Source of the DNA: Neocallimastix lanati (nom. inval.) | Lineage: Eukaryota > Neocallimastigomycota > Neocallimastigomycetes > Neocallimastigales > Neocallimastigaceae | Assembly: GCA_016946835.1 (NCBI GenBank) | Contig: JACVTC010000027.1 | Span: forward strand, 357,501-377,500 | Reading direction: 5' to 3' | DNA length: 20,000 nucleotides | Shown here: piece after piece, positions 8,646-19,770 of the stretch | Position numbering within the stretch: the first letter of the stretch is position 1 | How the letters are laid out: the number at the start of each line of letters is the position of its first letter | Notes under the pieces: generated by a model | Told to the model about the DNA's origin: nothing | Databases searched by the model: none | The model's input: the letters and a program-made list of their open reading frames with translations, nothing else | Made by a program: the position numbers and the translations under genes

Positions 8646-10610
8646 AAGTAAAGATATAAATAAAAAGTGATGCCATAAACTTTTTATTATTTGTTTGTAT
8701 TTTTTTGCTGGCTATTGAACCACTAAATTTAGACTTTAATTAATAAATAAATAGAAATTGCTAACCAGACTTCTAATATATTATTTATTGATTATAATAT
8801 ATTACTGCATACTATAATATATTTCAAAATTAAATAATTAATTTATTTCAATTGAATTTACAAAACTTTATTATGTATGTAGTCTAAGATATCATTTCAT
8901 ATGTTTAATATATCCTATTTTAAACATTTTAAATAGATGAAAGTAGAAACATACCTATATTATAATGTATTATAATATATGTAGTTAAATAATATATTAT
9001 ATTGTATATTCTATAGAAATTATTTTTTAGGTATATTTTTTTTAAAAACGATACCATAAATTATATATTATCAATAGTAATTTAATAAACAGAAGCAATA
9101 TAATTAATTAAATAAATAATATATTTCAATTAACAATTTTGGTTAAAAAAAGGGATGTTTAAATATTTTTAATTTATTTTATATATAATAAAGTTTAAAA
9201 TTTCATTAATAAATCTAACCATTTGATATCATTATATATTAATATATAATTATAAATACTTTATTTTTAATCATATATATTATAATGTACTATAATATAT
9301 ACTAAATTTTCATAAAATATAAATATCTCAAAAAAATCTTTAATTATAATATTAATATATTTATTATTTTATAAAAATTAAAAGTAAAAATGGCATAAAT
9401 GTTATAATAAATAATATATTAATTTACATATTAAATAATATATATCTATATATTAATTGATATAGAATAGTATATTAGAATTGAGTAAATTAGCATAGAA
9501 GTATAGAATAAATTATTCATAATAATAATATTTAATATTTAAAATTTTTAAATAATAAAATTTATATATATAATCGTTTTTCTCACTTACTTTATTGGAA
9601 TTTTTTCTCTTTTTTTTTTTTTAAAATTAATTAAAGAAAGAGAAATATTTTTTTTATATATAATTTTTTAGTGTAAACTTTTCTGTTATTTTATTTTTTT
9701 TCTTATATATATATTTTTTTATTTGAATAATACATTCTTTTCTATTATTTAGTTTAGTTATTCTTTCATTACCTCTTTTATTTAAATATTAGTAGCTATG
9801 AAAGGTAAAATCATTAAAAATTTTAAATAAAGAGCATTAATCTTTTTTTTTTTTATTTTATACATATTTTAATATTATTTATTTGATAATATAGGTATTA
9901 TAACTTTATTTTTTATTATTATTTAAAAGGAATATTTCAGCAAATAAAAATATTATTATTTATAATAAAATATAATAAAATAAGTAAAAACAAAACAAAA
10001 CAATATATATATATTTTAACAAGTGTTAATAAATGGACAATTATTGTTAATAATAACCGTGTTAATAATTCAAAATTTTTTAAATAAAAAAGTTAACTTT
10101 ACGAACTCATAAGCAAATAAAATGATTAAATAATTGAAAAAAAAAAAGTTAAAATTAGTGAATTTTATATAACATATTGAATTATTCGTTCTAAATTTTT
10201 AATATATTAATATACACTGAATATAGTATTGAAAAATTAAAATTTAAATTATATATTATAAATGTTAAATATAATAAAGTAGAATATAGTTATTAATAAT
10301 AAAACAATAACTATGTAGTATTATTAAATAATAAAGAATATACAAAATATCTGTTAAATCTAATTTGATTATTATTTCATAAATTATTATTAAAGAAGTT
10401 TTTTTATAAAATATATATATATAATTTTATTATTTATTAAATCATACTTTTTCTTTATATTATATATATTATATATTATATATTATATATTATACATTTA
10501 TACAATACATAAATATTATATACCTCATATATATTATATACTTTATTTATATACATATATTAAGATTTTATTATTTCTCATTAAATACAATTAATAAGGA
10601 AAGAATGTTA
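8646..10610. other. AT-rich intergenic DNA without a supportable gene
   Basis: About 2 kb with short A/T tracts and many TATAAT-like words. No exon, RNA gene or transposon is recognisable. The only structure picked out is a set of related quasi-palindromes at 8798, 8956 and 9274, listed separately. Confidence 0.55.
8798..9301. repeat. Three related quasi-palindromic TATATTATAATGTA copies
   Basis: Copy 8956-8979 is a perfect inverted repeat with 11-base arms around GT. Copy 9274-9301 has 13-base arms with one mismatch around GT. A third, weaker copy lies at 8798-8822 (TATATTACTGCATACTATAA). Starts are about 158 and 320 bases apart. Their sharing of a core suggests duplication, but they lie in highly AT-rich DNA. 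Confidence 0.4.
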
Positions 10611-10683
10611 TTTAAAATAAAAAAGATGTAGAAAAACAATTATTTTCACTCTTTTTTTTATTTCTACTTTTATTTATAATATA

Positions 10684-10757
10684 CAAAAAAAAAATTAAAA
10701 AAAAAATTAAAAAAAAATAAAAAAAAATAAAAAAAAAATAAAAAAAAATAAAAAAAA

Positions 10758-10796
<39 letters not shown>
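10684..10796. repeat. Long A-rich tract upstream of the exonuclease gene
   Basis: About 113 bases of A7-A10 blocks separated by T, TT or single T, ending in an unbroken A run of about 34. It lies about 370 bases before the REXO1-like start codon and may act as a nucleosome-excluding element. The 86-codon minus frame across it is poly-Phe noise. Confidence 0.6.
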
Positions 10797-10799
<3 letters not shown>

Positions 10800-11143
10800 T
10801 ATATAAAGAGTTTTTCAATTTCAAATTTTTAAAATTATACAAAAAAATATTTATACACTTGAGTAGAATCAAACGAAAAAAAGCTTATTATATTCTATTT
10901 TTTTTATTGAATCATACCAAAGCTTTTAAAATTTTATACATATTGAACGTTCTTTTGAAAATAAAAGTAGATAAAAAAGTATTTTCAAGATAAAAAAAAA
11001 AAAAAAAAAGCTTGACACTTTTATTCTATTTATAAATTTTAAAAAGAATTTCATTGTCCCTATTTTTTTTTTTAATATTAAAATTTATTTTATTTAAAGA
11101 TAGTAACAATATCTTATCGTATTGAAATAAAAGATTTACCTTT

Positions 11144-11169
11144 ATGTTAAAAAAAAAAAAAAAAAAAAA
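11144..11169 (+). promoter_or_regulatory. Out-of-frame upstream ATG and poly(A) leader of the exonuclease gene
   Basis: An ATG at 11144 is followed by TTA and an A run that extends to the main ATG at 11170. It is 26 nt upstream, so out of frame, and opens a 39-codon uORF that overlaps the coding start and would stop inside it. Whether it is in the transcript is unknown. If it is, it could reduce initiation at 11170. The A-rich context is typical for starts here. Confidence 0.4.
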
Positions 11170-13683
11170 ATGTTTCCAACTACACGTTTTTCAAATATTG
11201 AATGTGTTTTTTATCCTAACTGTGAAAAGGGTGACCTTTGCCCTTTTGCACATAACAAAATAAGAAATAATCAAAAAATCAAAATTAAATCATATTCAGG
11301 AAATAATGATAAATATTCAAAAAATAACAATTATGCAAGCTATAATTCAAACAATATAAGTAGCTATGGTAAAAAATCAACGCATTATTCACCAAAAGCT
11401 GATTACCCAGTAAAAAAGACATATAAAAAAATAAATGTTCAGTCGGAAAATAATGAAAATAATAGTTACGTTCGTGGTCATGGAAGAAATAGTAGTAGTG
11501 GTAGTTATTCGAGTTTAAGTAGAAGTAAAAATTATAGTATGACAAGCAATAGTTCTAATTCTTCTACACACTCAACTCGTGTAGATGAAAATAAAAGAGA
11601 TAGTATTAATGCTAATAAGAGATACCGTAGTAATAGTACTAGTAATGCTTCTACTATTCTATCCACAAGCTATCATTCAAAAACAAATTCACTTTCTTCT
11701 AATGAAAAAATCAATTCTAATTCTATTAATACTAATCTTATGACGTCGAATTTAAATTCTTCTCTAAATGTTAAAGATGATGTTGCAAGTTCTATAGAAG
11801 CATATGAGAAAAAATATGAAAGTAGTATTGTTCCAGGTTCTATTCCAAAAATTTATCCTACGGCTATTAGTAAAATTCCAAGAAGTCTTCGTCAAAAGAT
11901 GGCCTTAACGTTTTATAAAGAATTTCAGCGTATATATAAACCCATTTTGAAGATTAATCCTGATTTAGCTAGGCAACATTCATTAGATCAGGAAAAGGCG
12001 TTATATGACAAAAGTTCAAAGAAAACTTATAAAATATCTGCATCACATATATTAACTCATTTAAAGGCAAGAGATATTGCTACATCAATTCAAGATACAG
12101 GTATTGATGGAATTTACAAACCTCCATCAGCCATAAAAAAGGAGGAAGAGGAAAAAGAAATAGCAGATGCGGATTATAATCTTCTTTTGACTTATCTAGT
12201 AAAAGATGATGAATTTAAAACGTTGAATTATCCAACCATGGATTTATTAAATGAATATAATGCAAATAAAGATCATAGAGAAGATATTTTAAAGGCTGAA
12301 TTGGAAAGAATTAAAACGGAAGAATTAGAATTAAAGAATAAAAATCCAGGATCACCTTCATATTCATCTCCGAACAATTTTGTTGCAAATTCAAAAACTT
12401 ATGGTAAAATATTTTCAACAATAAAAGATAAAACTAAAACTTGTGCCAGATGTCAAAGTCGATTTGTTCCAAAAAGTAATACTGATGTACCATTATTAAC
12501 GGATCAAGAAAAAGAAGCTTGTTCTTATCATTATGGTAAATTAAGAAAAACGCCACATTCCTCAACACGTTTGTATAGTTGTTGTGATGGTGGTGTCGGT
12601 AGTGAAGGTTGTACAAAAGGTCCTCATGTATGGAAATGTGAAACTTTTGATGGCTTACAAGATGATATACCGTTTACTCGACTTCCCGAACATGATCCTA
12701 CTAATAAAAAATTATTAAAAGTCGTTGCACTAGATTGTGAAATGGTAAATTAAAAAAAAAAAAAAAGAACTATATATATATATATAAATAAAATTAAAAT
12801 TAAAATTAAAAGTAAAAATAAATAAATAATAATAATAATAATAATAAAATTAGTAGTTTAAAAAATTAATTAGTTAAAGAATTTTGAATATAATAAAATT
12901 TTAAATAGTTATATTTTAAAGAATAAAAAAAAAAAAAAAAGAATTAATTTATTTATTTTATTATTATTTTATTTATATAAAGTCTTATACAACAGGCGGT
13001 TTGGAATTAACAAGAATCACGGTAATTGATTGGAAAGGCAATACTGTTATTGATGAATTATGTAAACCTCATAATTGTATTATTGATTTGAATACTCGTT
13101 ATTCTGGAATTAAGGAATTAAGTACTGCTACTTTGGATCTAGATGGAGTAAAAGCAAAGATGGCAGAAATTATGAGTAGAGATACTATAATTATAGGACA
13201 AGGGTAATTATATTCAAAACAATGATTAAATTATTTATTATTGAAAAATTATTAATAAAAATAATAAATACTAAATACTGATACTGTTCTATTATATTTA
13301 AAAATATATAGACTTGAAAATGATTTAAATGCATTAAGAGTAAATATAATATATGTTATTTATAAAATATAATAATAAAAATAGTAATAATAAATAATAA
13401 TATATATATATATTAATTTTACTTTTTTATTTTTTTTTTTTTTTTGATTATAATTTATTAGTTAATACATGATAAAGTTATAGATACTGTACTATTATAT
13501 CCACATCCAATGGGTTTGCCATGGAGATTTGGATTAAGACATTTAGCAAATAAATATCTTCAAAGATTTATTCAAGATGGTACGGATGGTCATGATTCAT
13601 ATGAAGATTCTAAAACATGTATTGATTTAGTTAAACTCAAAATTCAAAAAGGTCCTAGTTTTGGTATAGTGCATGGACTCTAA
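11170..13683 (+). CDS. REXO1: REXO1/Rex3-type DEDDh 3'-5' RNA exonuclease, complete, four exons
   Basis: Exons are 11170-12744, 12983-13203, 13312-13339 and 13462-13683. Introns of 238, 108 and 122 nt are GT-AG, the phases agree, and the product is 681 residues. Residues 12-28 form a CX5CX5CX3H zinc finger, like the N-terminal Cys/His element of REXO1. A Ser/Asn-rich linker (about 40-205) follows, then the conserved family helix region (about 220-305, [17 protein letters not shown]) and a charged linker. A Cys/His cluster comes next (C425, C428, C451, H454, C471, C472, C481, H486). The exonuclease domain (about 518-680) has Exo I VVALDCEM (D522, E524), Exo II GLENDL (D603) and Exo III H652 and D657. 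[13 protein letters not shown] and the ending [11 protein letters not shown] are typical. In this family the enzyme trims RNA 3' ends in the nucleus with two metal ions. All five catalytic residues are present. Without splicing, exon 1 would stop three codons after Exo I. An AATAAA lies downstream at about 13794. Rex1/Rex3 paralogy is not resolved. Confidence 0.93.
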
Positions 13684-13754
13684 TTCTTCCTATAATTATA
13701 TGCTTAAGAAAATTTTTATAAAATAACATGAATTTAAAGAAGTAAAAAAAATGG

Positions 13755-13794
<40 letters not shown>

Positions 13795-14431
13795 ATAAAA
13801 AAGGAAAAAATAGTAAGCATTTTTAAATATATCGTATTTCTTTTTCTTTTTATAAAAATTTTTTTTAAGTTATTTTTATTTTATTTCTTTTTTTTTTTTT
13901 TTTTCTTTTATTTTTTTTTTTTTTTATTTAATTTTTATAATAAACAAAGTAATAAAGTATTAAAACACATATAAATAAATAATATATATAAATAATGTTA
14001 AAAATCATAAATTAAGTAATAACTTTTAAACCAACAATGAAAGATAGTATAAAAGGAAGATTCAAGATCAATTTAAAATACTTCTTTTTTATTAAAAAAA
14101 AAAAAAAAATCAGGAGAGAAAGAAAAAGCAAAAAAAAAAAAAAAAGTTACTTATGCTCAGAATACATAATTTGAATTTTAAACTATGAAAAAAAAATAAC
14201 AAAAGTAAGAAAATATTAAGGACAACAAAAGTTACATTATTAATTTTTGATTTATCAATATATAAAATACTTATTTATATATATATTTATAAAATGGAAA
14301 TTAAAATAAATTATAATATATATATGATTTTTTTTTTATTTTTTTATTTTTTTTTTTTTTCTTTTTTTGTTGAATGCAAATTAAGAACATTTAAAAGTAT
14401 ATATAAGTTGAATTTTGAATAAATGATTATG

Positions 14432-14473
<42 letters not shown>

Positions 14474-14948
14474 ATATATATATATTAATTATGGATTAAA
14501 TCAAGAAGTTAAAATATATATATAAATATTCAGGGATATAATTATTTATATCAGTAATTTTAAACACACGTTTATAGAAAATGAAAATTTTAAAATATTA
14601 TATACCATTTTAAAATCACCAATATATAATAAAAAATCAAAAAATAATATATATAATTAATTCAATGGAAATAAGTTAATACATAAAAAAATGAAAGGAA
14701 AAAAGAAAAATAAATTATATTTAATTCTGAAAGAATAGAAGAAAGAATGAAATTATGGTCATCAATATTAAATTTCATTGTTTTTTTTAATATAATTATA
14801 TTTTTCTATTTTGTATGAATATAATTATATATATATATATATAACAATACACTCAAGTTTTGTTTCATTATCAGCATTTTTATATTTAAAATCTGATTAT
14901 ATATAACAAAAGCATAAGCAATTTTATTTGATTGCAAAATTACTTTAT

Positions 14949-14980
<32 letters not shown>

Positions 14981-15177
14981 TAATAATAATAATAATATAT
15001 ATAATAATAAAAATTTTCATGATATTCATTATTTGAACTCTTCACAAAAACAGATTAATTATTTTCATTTGACCCTTATTATTTTATTTTTTATTTATAT
15101 AATATTTTATTATTTTGTATATATATTATATATTATATATATTTTAATATTATTTTATAATATTTATACCTATCTTA

Positions 15178-15214
<37 letters not shown>

Positions 15215-15310
15215 TATATTTAATTATAATTTTATTAAATATAAATTAATCTAATTTTTTAATAATTTTCTTATTTTATTTTATTTTTTTTTTTTTTTTA
15301 TATTTATTTT
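13684..15310. other. Convergent intergenic region, first part: homopolymer-rich, no gene
   Basis: This begins at the 3' end of the exonuclease gene. It holds A38 at 13755-13792, A31 at 14440-14470, A28 at 14953-14980 followed by (TAA)n, and T12A25 at 15178-15214. The 79-codon minus frame at 14806-15045 runs through poly(A) and (TAA)n and is noise. Confidence 0.6.
15178..15214. repeat. T12A25 tract junction
   Basis: Twelve T are followed directly by twenty-five A. It is self-complementary over 12 bases on each side and of the same kind as the tracts at 1900-1945 and 16609-16643. Confidence 0.85.
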
Positions 15311-15538
15311 TTTTTTTTACTTTCATTTTTTTTTTCCTCCCTCTTTTCCTTTTCTTCTTCATAAGTCTGTCTTTTTCTCCAACGTTTATATAGTCATTTC
15401 ATATTGAATTCAACAAAACGAAAATGATTTAAAGAAAAGAGAGGTTATTATTATTATTCAATAAATGAATAATAATTAGAAATAAAGAAAGATAAATATA
15501 AACATATCATTTTAATAAATTGAAAAGAATAGTTAAAT

Positions 15539-15584
<46 letters not shown>

Positions 15585-15767
15585 GATAAAACAGAAAATA
15601 AATAAAAATAAATAAAATAAAATAATCATATATAATAAACACAATATATTTATATTTTTAATAAAGTAAATATATTTGTTTTTTTTTTTTATTATATGAT
15701 TATAAGAAAGAAATATATATATTAGTGATAATAATAGAAAAAACAATATATATATATAAAAAAAACA

Positions 15768-15800
<33 letters not shown>

Positions 15801-16606
15801 ATTTACAAAATTACAACAACGTAGTAAAAATTTTTTTTAAAAAAAAAAAAAAAAAATTACCATAATAAAAAAGAAAAATATAAAAATATTTTAAAATGTC
15901 GAAATTAAAAATACCCACACTCGTACAAACACTCATTCATTCAATCATTTCGTAATTTCATAAAAATTAAATTATCATATAAACAAGTTATAAAAGCAAT
16001 AATAGAAAAACTAATAGTATAAACCATAATATGATAATCTATAATACTATTGAAAAGTAAATAAAAAAAAAAAAAAAATAAATAATATCAATAATATTAA
16101 TCATAATATTAAAAATAACAATAATAAAAGTTATATTTATTAACAATAATATAATCATAATTATTACGATAAATATTATTATTATTAGAAACATTAAACA
16201 TAAAAAAAAAAAAAATAAAATAAAAAATTAAAAAAAATGATAAATAAGAAACAAAATAAAAACATATTATAAAATATAAGACGTTTTAAAATAATTAAAT
16301 AATAAAAATAATAAAAATAATAATAAAAATAATAAATTTAATCAATAAATTAATAAAATATATAAATATATAAATTTTCTTTTTTAATTCAAAAAAAAAA
16401 AAAAAAAAAAAAGAGAGAGAAGAATTATTAGTTATAAATATTTATAAATATATTTAAACACCAAAACGATTGAATATTATCATTTCTTAATATTTTATTT
16501 CTTTTTTTTTTTTTTTTTTTTTTCTTTTATAAAGTTTTATATATTAAATTTTATTTATAATTTAATTATTTATAAATATAACTCTAAGTAAATATTATTA
16601 TTATTT

Positions 16607-16640
<34 letters not shown>

Positions 16641-17299
16641 AAAGGAGAAAAAGATAAATCAAAATTCTATAAAATTTAAATGAAGAAGAAAAGAAAGAAA
16701 TATTATTTTTTTATATAAGTTTTTTTTTCTTTTTTTTTTTTATTGTTATTTACATTTGTATATATATATATATATAGCTATAAGCAAATTATTATTTTTA
16801 TTTTATTTTTTTTTATTTTTTTTTTTTTTTTTTTTTTTTTTTTCCATTTTTTATTTTTATTTATTTATTTATTATTATTTTTTTTTTTTTTTTCTAATTA
16901 TTCTTTTATCCCTTATTAGTAATTTTTTTTTTCCTTTACCTTGTAATAATAATTTCTTTTCTTTTTTTTTTTTTTTTTTTCAAATTTTTTCCTTCCCATC
17001 TATTTGAAATAATTTTTTTTTTTTTTTCCTTCTTTTATCCTTCCCTTCTAATAAAGTAGTAATAATTTTATTTTTTTATTTTTTTATATATTTATTTATT
17101 TATTTATTTAAAAAAGATGAATGATGAAAGTCAAATCTCTTATTTATTATATAATTATTTTCATTTCCAAATATCAATTTTTTTTTATTATTTATCTATA
17201 TATATATACTTTTTTTTTTTTTTTTTTAATTTTTTATTTTTTTTTTTTAATAATATTTTTTTGTTGGTTAAGATCATTATAATTTTTATATTATCTTAT
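15311..17299. other. Convergent intergenic region, second part: A/T tracts and pyrimidine-rich DNA
   Basis: A T/C-rich stretch at about 15320-15385 reads on the minus strand as a short charged frame (KRWRKRQTYEEEKEKREEK, stop on both sides). No splice sites link it to a gene. A44 lies at 15540-15583, A29 at 15770-15798 and T12A23 at 16609-16643. From about 16720 to 17100 the plus strand is T/C-rich, which is A/G-rich in the sense of the upstream minus-strand gene and is probably its 3' flank. The plus-strand F-rich frames at 16756-17007 and 17117-17563 are noise or antisense. Confidence 0.5.
15540..15583. repeat. Poly(A) tract of 44 bases
   Basis: The longest uninterrupted single-base run noted in the window. 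No adjacent coding sequence or target duplication suggests a retroposon tail. Confidence 0.9.
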
Positions 17300-19770
17300 T
17301 TAATGAGTATCTCTATTATTTTTTCTAAAACTAATAGATGGTTTGTTAGGATGAGCATTATTAACCCATTGAACCTTTTTTGTACCAATTTCAAAAACTT
17401 CTTCTTCTTCATTATTATGTCTTTGATTATCAACACTATTTATTTTTATTACATGAGTGTGGAATTTTTCATTATCAACGTTATTATTTTCAGTTCTATG
17501 TTCATTGGTCATTTCTTCCACAAAATGTTCATTATTAACCACAAATTTACTCTTTTTCATTAACCAATTGTTTTTCATACCATAACCTAATTCACGTTTT
17601 GAATGTTTTGAATGTGATTTTGATGATGATGATGATGGATGATGTCTCACTTCTTCTTTAACTTCATCTGCTGATCTACTATTATTATTTTCTTCTAAAA
17701 TTTTGTTAATATGTTGTAAAATCGTAGATGGTCCATTGGGTCCATGAGGTCCATGAGGTCCGCTTGGTCCGAATGGTCTCTTATAATCATTTAATTTAAA
17801 TGGCCATCCAAATTTTGATGGTTTCTTTTGGTTTGATGGATGGAATGGATGGAATGGATTGAAAAGGGAGGGTTTGGCGGGCCATGAGGGCTTATTTGGT
17901 TTAATTAATGGATTTTCTGGTTTAACTACAGGGGGTTTTCCTTGTTGTAATGGTGGTGGGGATGGTGGTAGATTTTCTTTTTCTTTTTCTTCTTCTCCCT
18001 CTCCTTCTCCCTCTGAAATACTAGTTTCAGTAGGTTCAACAGATTCAGTAACAGAAGCTTCAGCAATAAATACATCATCATCATTGGCTTCTTCTTCTAC
18101 AACATTAAAAACATTTTCATCTTCTTTTTCTTCATCTTCCTTTTTCTCTACCGATTTTTTACTCATATTTTCAAAAATATCAATAATTGGTAATGGTGGT
18201 AATTCTCCTTCAATTACATTACCAGTTGCAATTTCTTCTTCTTCTTCTTCTTCTACAGTATTAGTTATAGTTTCAATTTCAATTTCTCTAATTTTAACAT
18301 CAACTATCGCTTCAGTTTCTTCTTCTTCAACAACAGTATTAGTTGCTTCTTCTTCTTCTATATCATCAGTTCCAAATTCTCTAATTTCAATATTAAAAAC
18401 TCCTTCAGTTCCTACTTCCTCAACAGTATCAGTTACTTCTTCTTCCAAAGCATCTGTTTCATATTCTCTTATTCCAATATTAAAAACCCCTTCAGTTCCT
18501 ACTTCCTCAACAGTATCAGTTACTTCTTCTTCAAAAGCATCGGTTCCAAATTCTCTAATTCCAATATTAAAAACTGCTTCAGTTCCTACTTCCTCAACAG
18601 TATCAGTAACTTCTTCTTCAAAAGCATCGGTTCCAAATTCTCTAATTCCAATATTAAAAACTGCTTCAGTTCCTACTTCCTCAACAGTATCAGTAACTTC
18701 TTCTTCAAAAGCATCGGTTCCAAATTCTCTAATTCCAATATTAAAAACTGCTTCAGTTCCTACTTCTTCAACAGTATCAGTTACTTCTTCTTCCAAAGCA
18801 TCGGTTCCAAATTCTCTAATTCCAATATTAAAAACTGCTTCAGTTCCTACTTCCTCAACAGTATCAGTTATTTCTTCTAGGACATCAGTTCCAAATTCTC
18901 TAATTTTACCATTAAAAACCACTTCAGTTTCTACTTCTTCTTCTCCTCCTCCTTCTATAATATTAGTTACTTCTTCTTCTATTGTATCTGTTCCAATTTC
19001 TCGAATTTCAGGATCAACCACCGTTTCCGTTTCTTCTTCTTCTTCTTTTTCTTCAAAAACAATCTTATTAAAATCATTAAAGAATTCTTTAATATTATCT
19101 AATATTCCATCAGAATGGTTATCATTTGTTTCACTTTTACTTATGCTATCCTCACCTTCTTCATTTACTTCACTGATGTCGACTTCAACGTTATCAATGA
19201 CGCCATTAACTTCTTGAAGAGCTAATCCTTTAACAATTTCAAGAGCTACTGAAATTTTTTCTTTAATAATAATTTCTTCTTCTTCTTGGACTTCTTCTAC
19301 TTCTTGTCTTTTTTCTTTTTGTTCACTTTCATCATTTTTTTTTAGTAGTGCTTGATCTTCTCTATTAGTATTATGAATAAAGGAATTAATCTTTTCGTTG
19401 ATGCCTACATGACCATACTCTATTTTACCGTTAGATTTAACAAAACCTCCCTCTGGATTTTTAAAGGAATGAATCTTATTACCATTATAATTTCTTTTTT
19501 CATGTTCCAGATTATTATTATTACTTTTACTCTTAAGGGAAGCGGCCATCTTTGATTTAACCTTACATAAGTTGAGGAAGCTTCTTATTTCACTAATAGC
19601 CTTAACATCATTACTAGCATTTTGGAATTCTTCTACCATATCAATTAAGCATTGATTACAAATGTCCTCATAATTCGTAATAGGTTTCGTACTATTTTCT
19701 GTTGATAATAAATACTTTTTATAGATGTCGAAGGCACAGTAATCGTTTTCATCGTTTCGAACACAAAGAG
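17300..19770 (-). CDS. Glu-rich tandem-repeat protein with Cys-containing head and Pro-rich tail; last exon, 5' part off window
   Basis: The minus strand is open for 822 codons to a TAA at 17300-17302. Coding extends 43 codons upstream of the first in-frame ATG (19639) to an acceptor AAATAG at 19771, so ATG 19639 is probably internal and an earlier exon is missing. The head (about 19540-19770) holds five Cys in LCVRN, DYCAF, ICNQC and NLC, similar in style to small Cys domains of fungal secreted proteins. An acidic region follows, then about nine 29-residue repeats (about 18250-19035; consensus GIREFGTDAFEEEVTDTVEE + VGTEAVFNI), six of them well conserved. After more Glu-rich sequence comes a Pro-rich part (LPPSPPPLQQGKPPVVKPEN; NPFHPFHP; GPHGPHGPNGP) at about 17725-17980, then a His/Ser/Lys/Asn-rich tail ending RKNNRDTH. 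Cys pairs, repeats and Pro linkers suggest a secreted or wall-associated protein, but the signal peptide would be off window. Function is unknown and no catalytic motif is seen. Confidence 0.85.
18457..18891 (-). repeat. 87-bp coding minisatellite, five well-conserved copies
   Basis: Copies start at 18457, 18544, 18631, 18718 and 18805. The two at 18544-18630 and 18631-18717 are identical at every base, including synonymous sites. The 18718 copy differs at three positions, the 18457 copy at several, and the 18805 copy is 84 bp. More diverged units extend the array to about 18250 and 19035. The period is a multiple of three, so copy-number change keeps the frame. Confidence 0.95.

Noticed and set aside
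8227-8676. Three overlapping minus-strand ORFs of 112-149 codons
   Set aside because: They consist only of F/I/Y/L/C/V from (TTTA)n-type repeats, all three frames are open together, and no non-repetitive domain is present.
10612-10872. 86-codon minus-strand ORF
   Set aside because: Mostly poly-Phe/Ile from the A-rich tract 10684-10796.
11285-12616. Minus-strand ORFs of 86 and 60 codons
   Set aside because: They are antisense shadows of the exonuclease first exon, rich in Tyr/His/Asn.
15320-15410. Short charged minus-strand frame (KRWRKRQTYEEEKEKREEK)
   Set aside because: Only about 30 codons between stops, in a purine-rich strand that gives Lys/Glu automatically, with no ATG or splice sites in place.
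15540-15583. A44 tract as a retroposon tail
   Set aside because: Runs of similar length occur throughout the window with no adjacent coding or target-site duplication.
15507-17563. Several 79-148-codon Phe-rich ORFs (15507-15746, 16756-17007, 17117-17563)
   Set aside because: They are produced by poly(T)/poly(A) runs. The last is also partly antisense to the end of the repeat-protein gene.
17859-19217. 452-codon plus-strand Ser-rich ORF
   Set aside because: It is antisense to the longer minus-strand frame, is confined largely to the repeat array, and lacks the non-repetitive Cys head and splice acceptor that support the minus gene.
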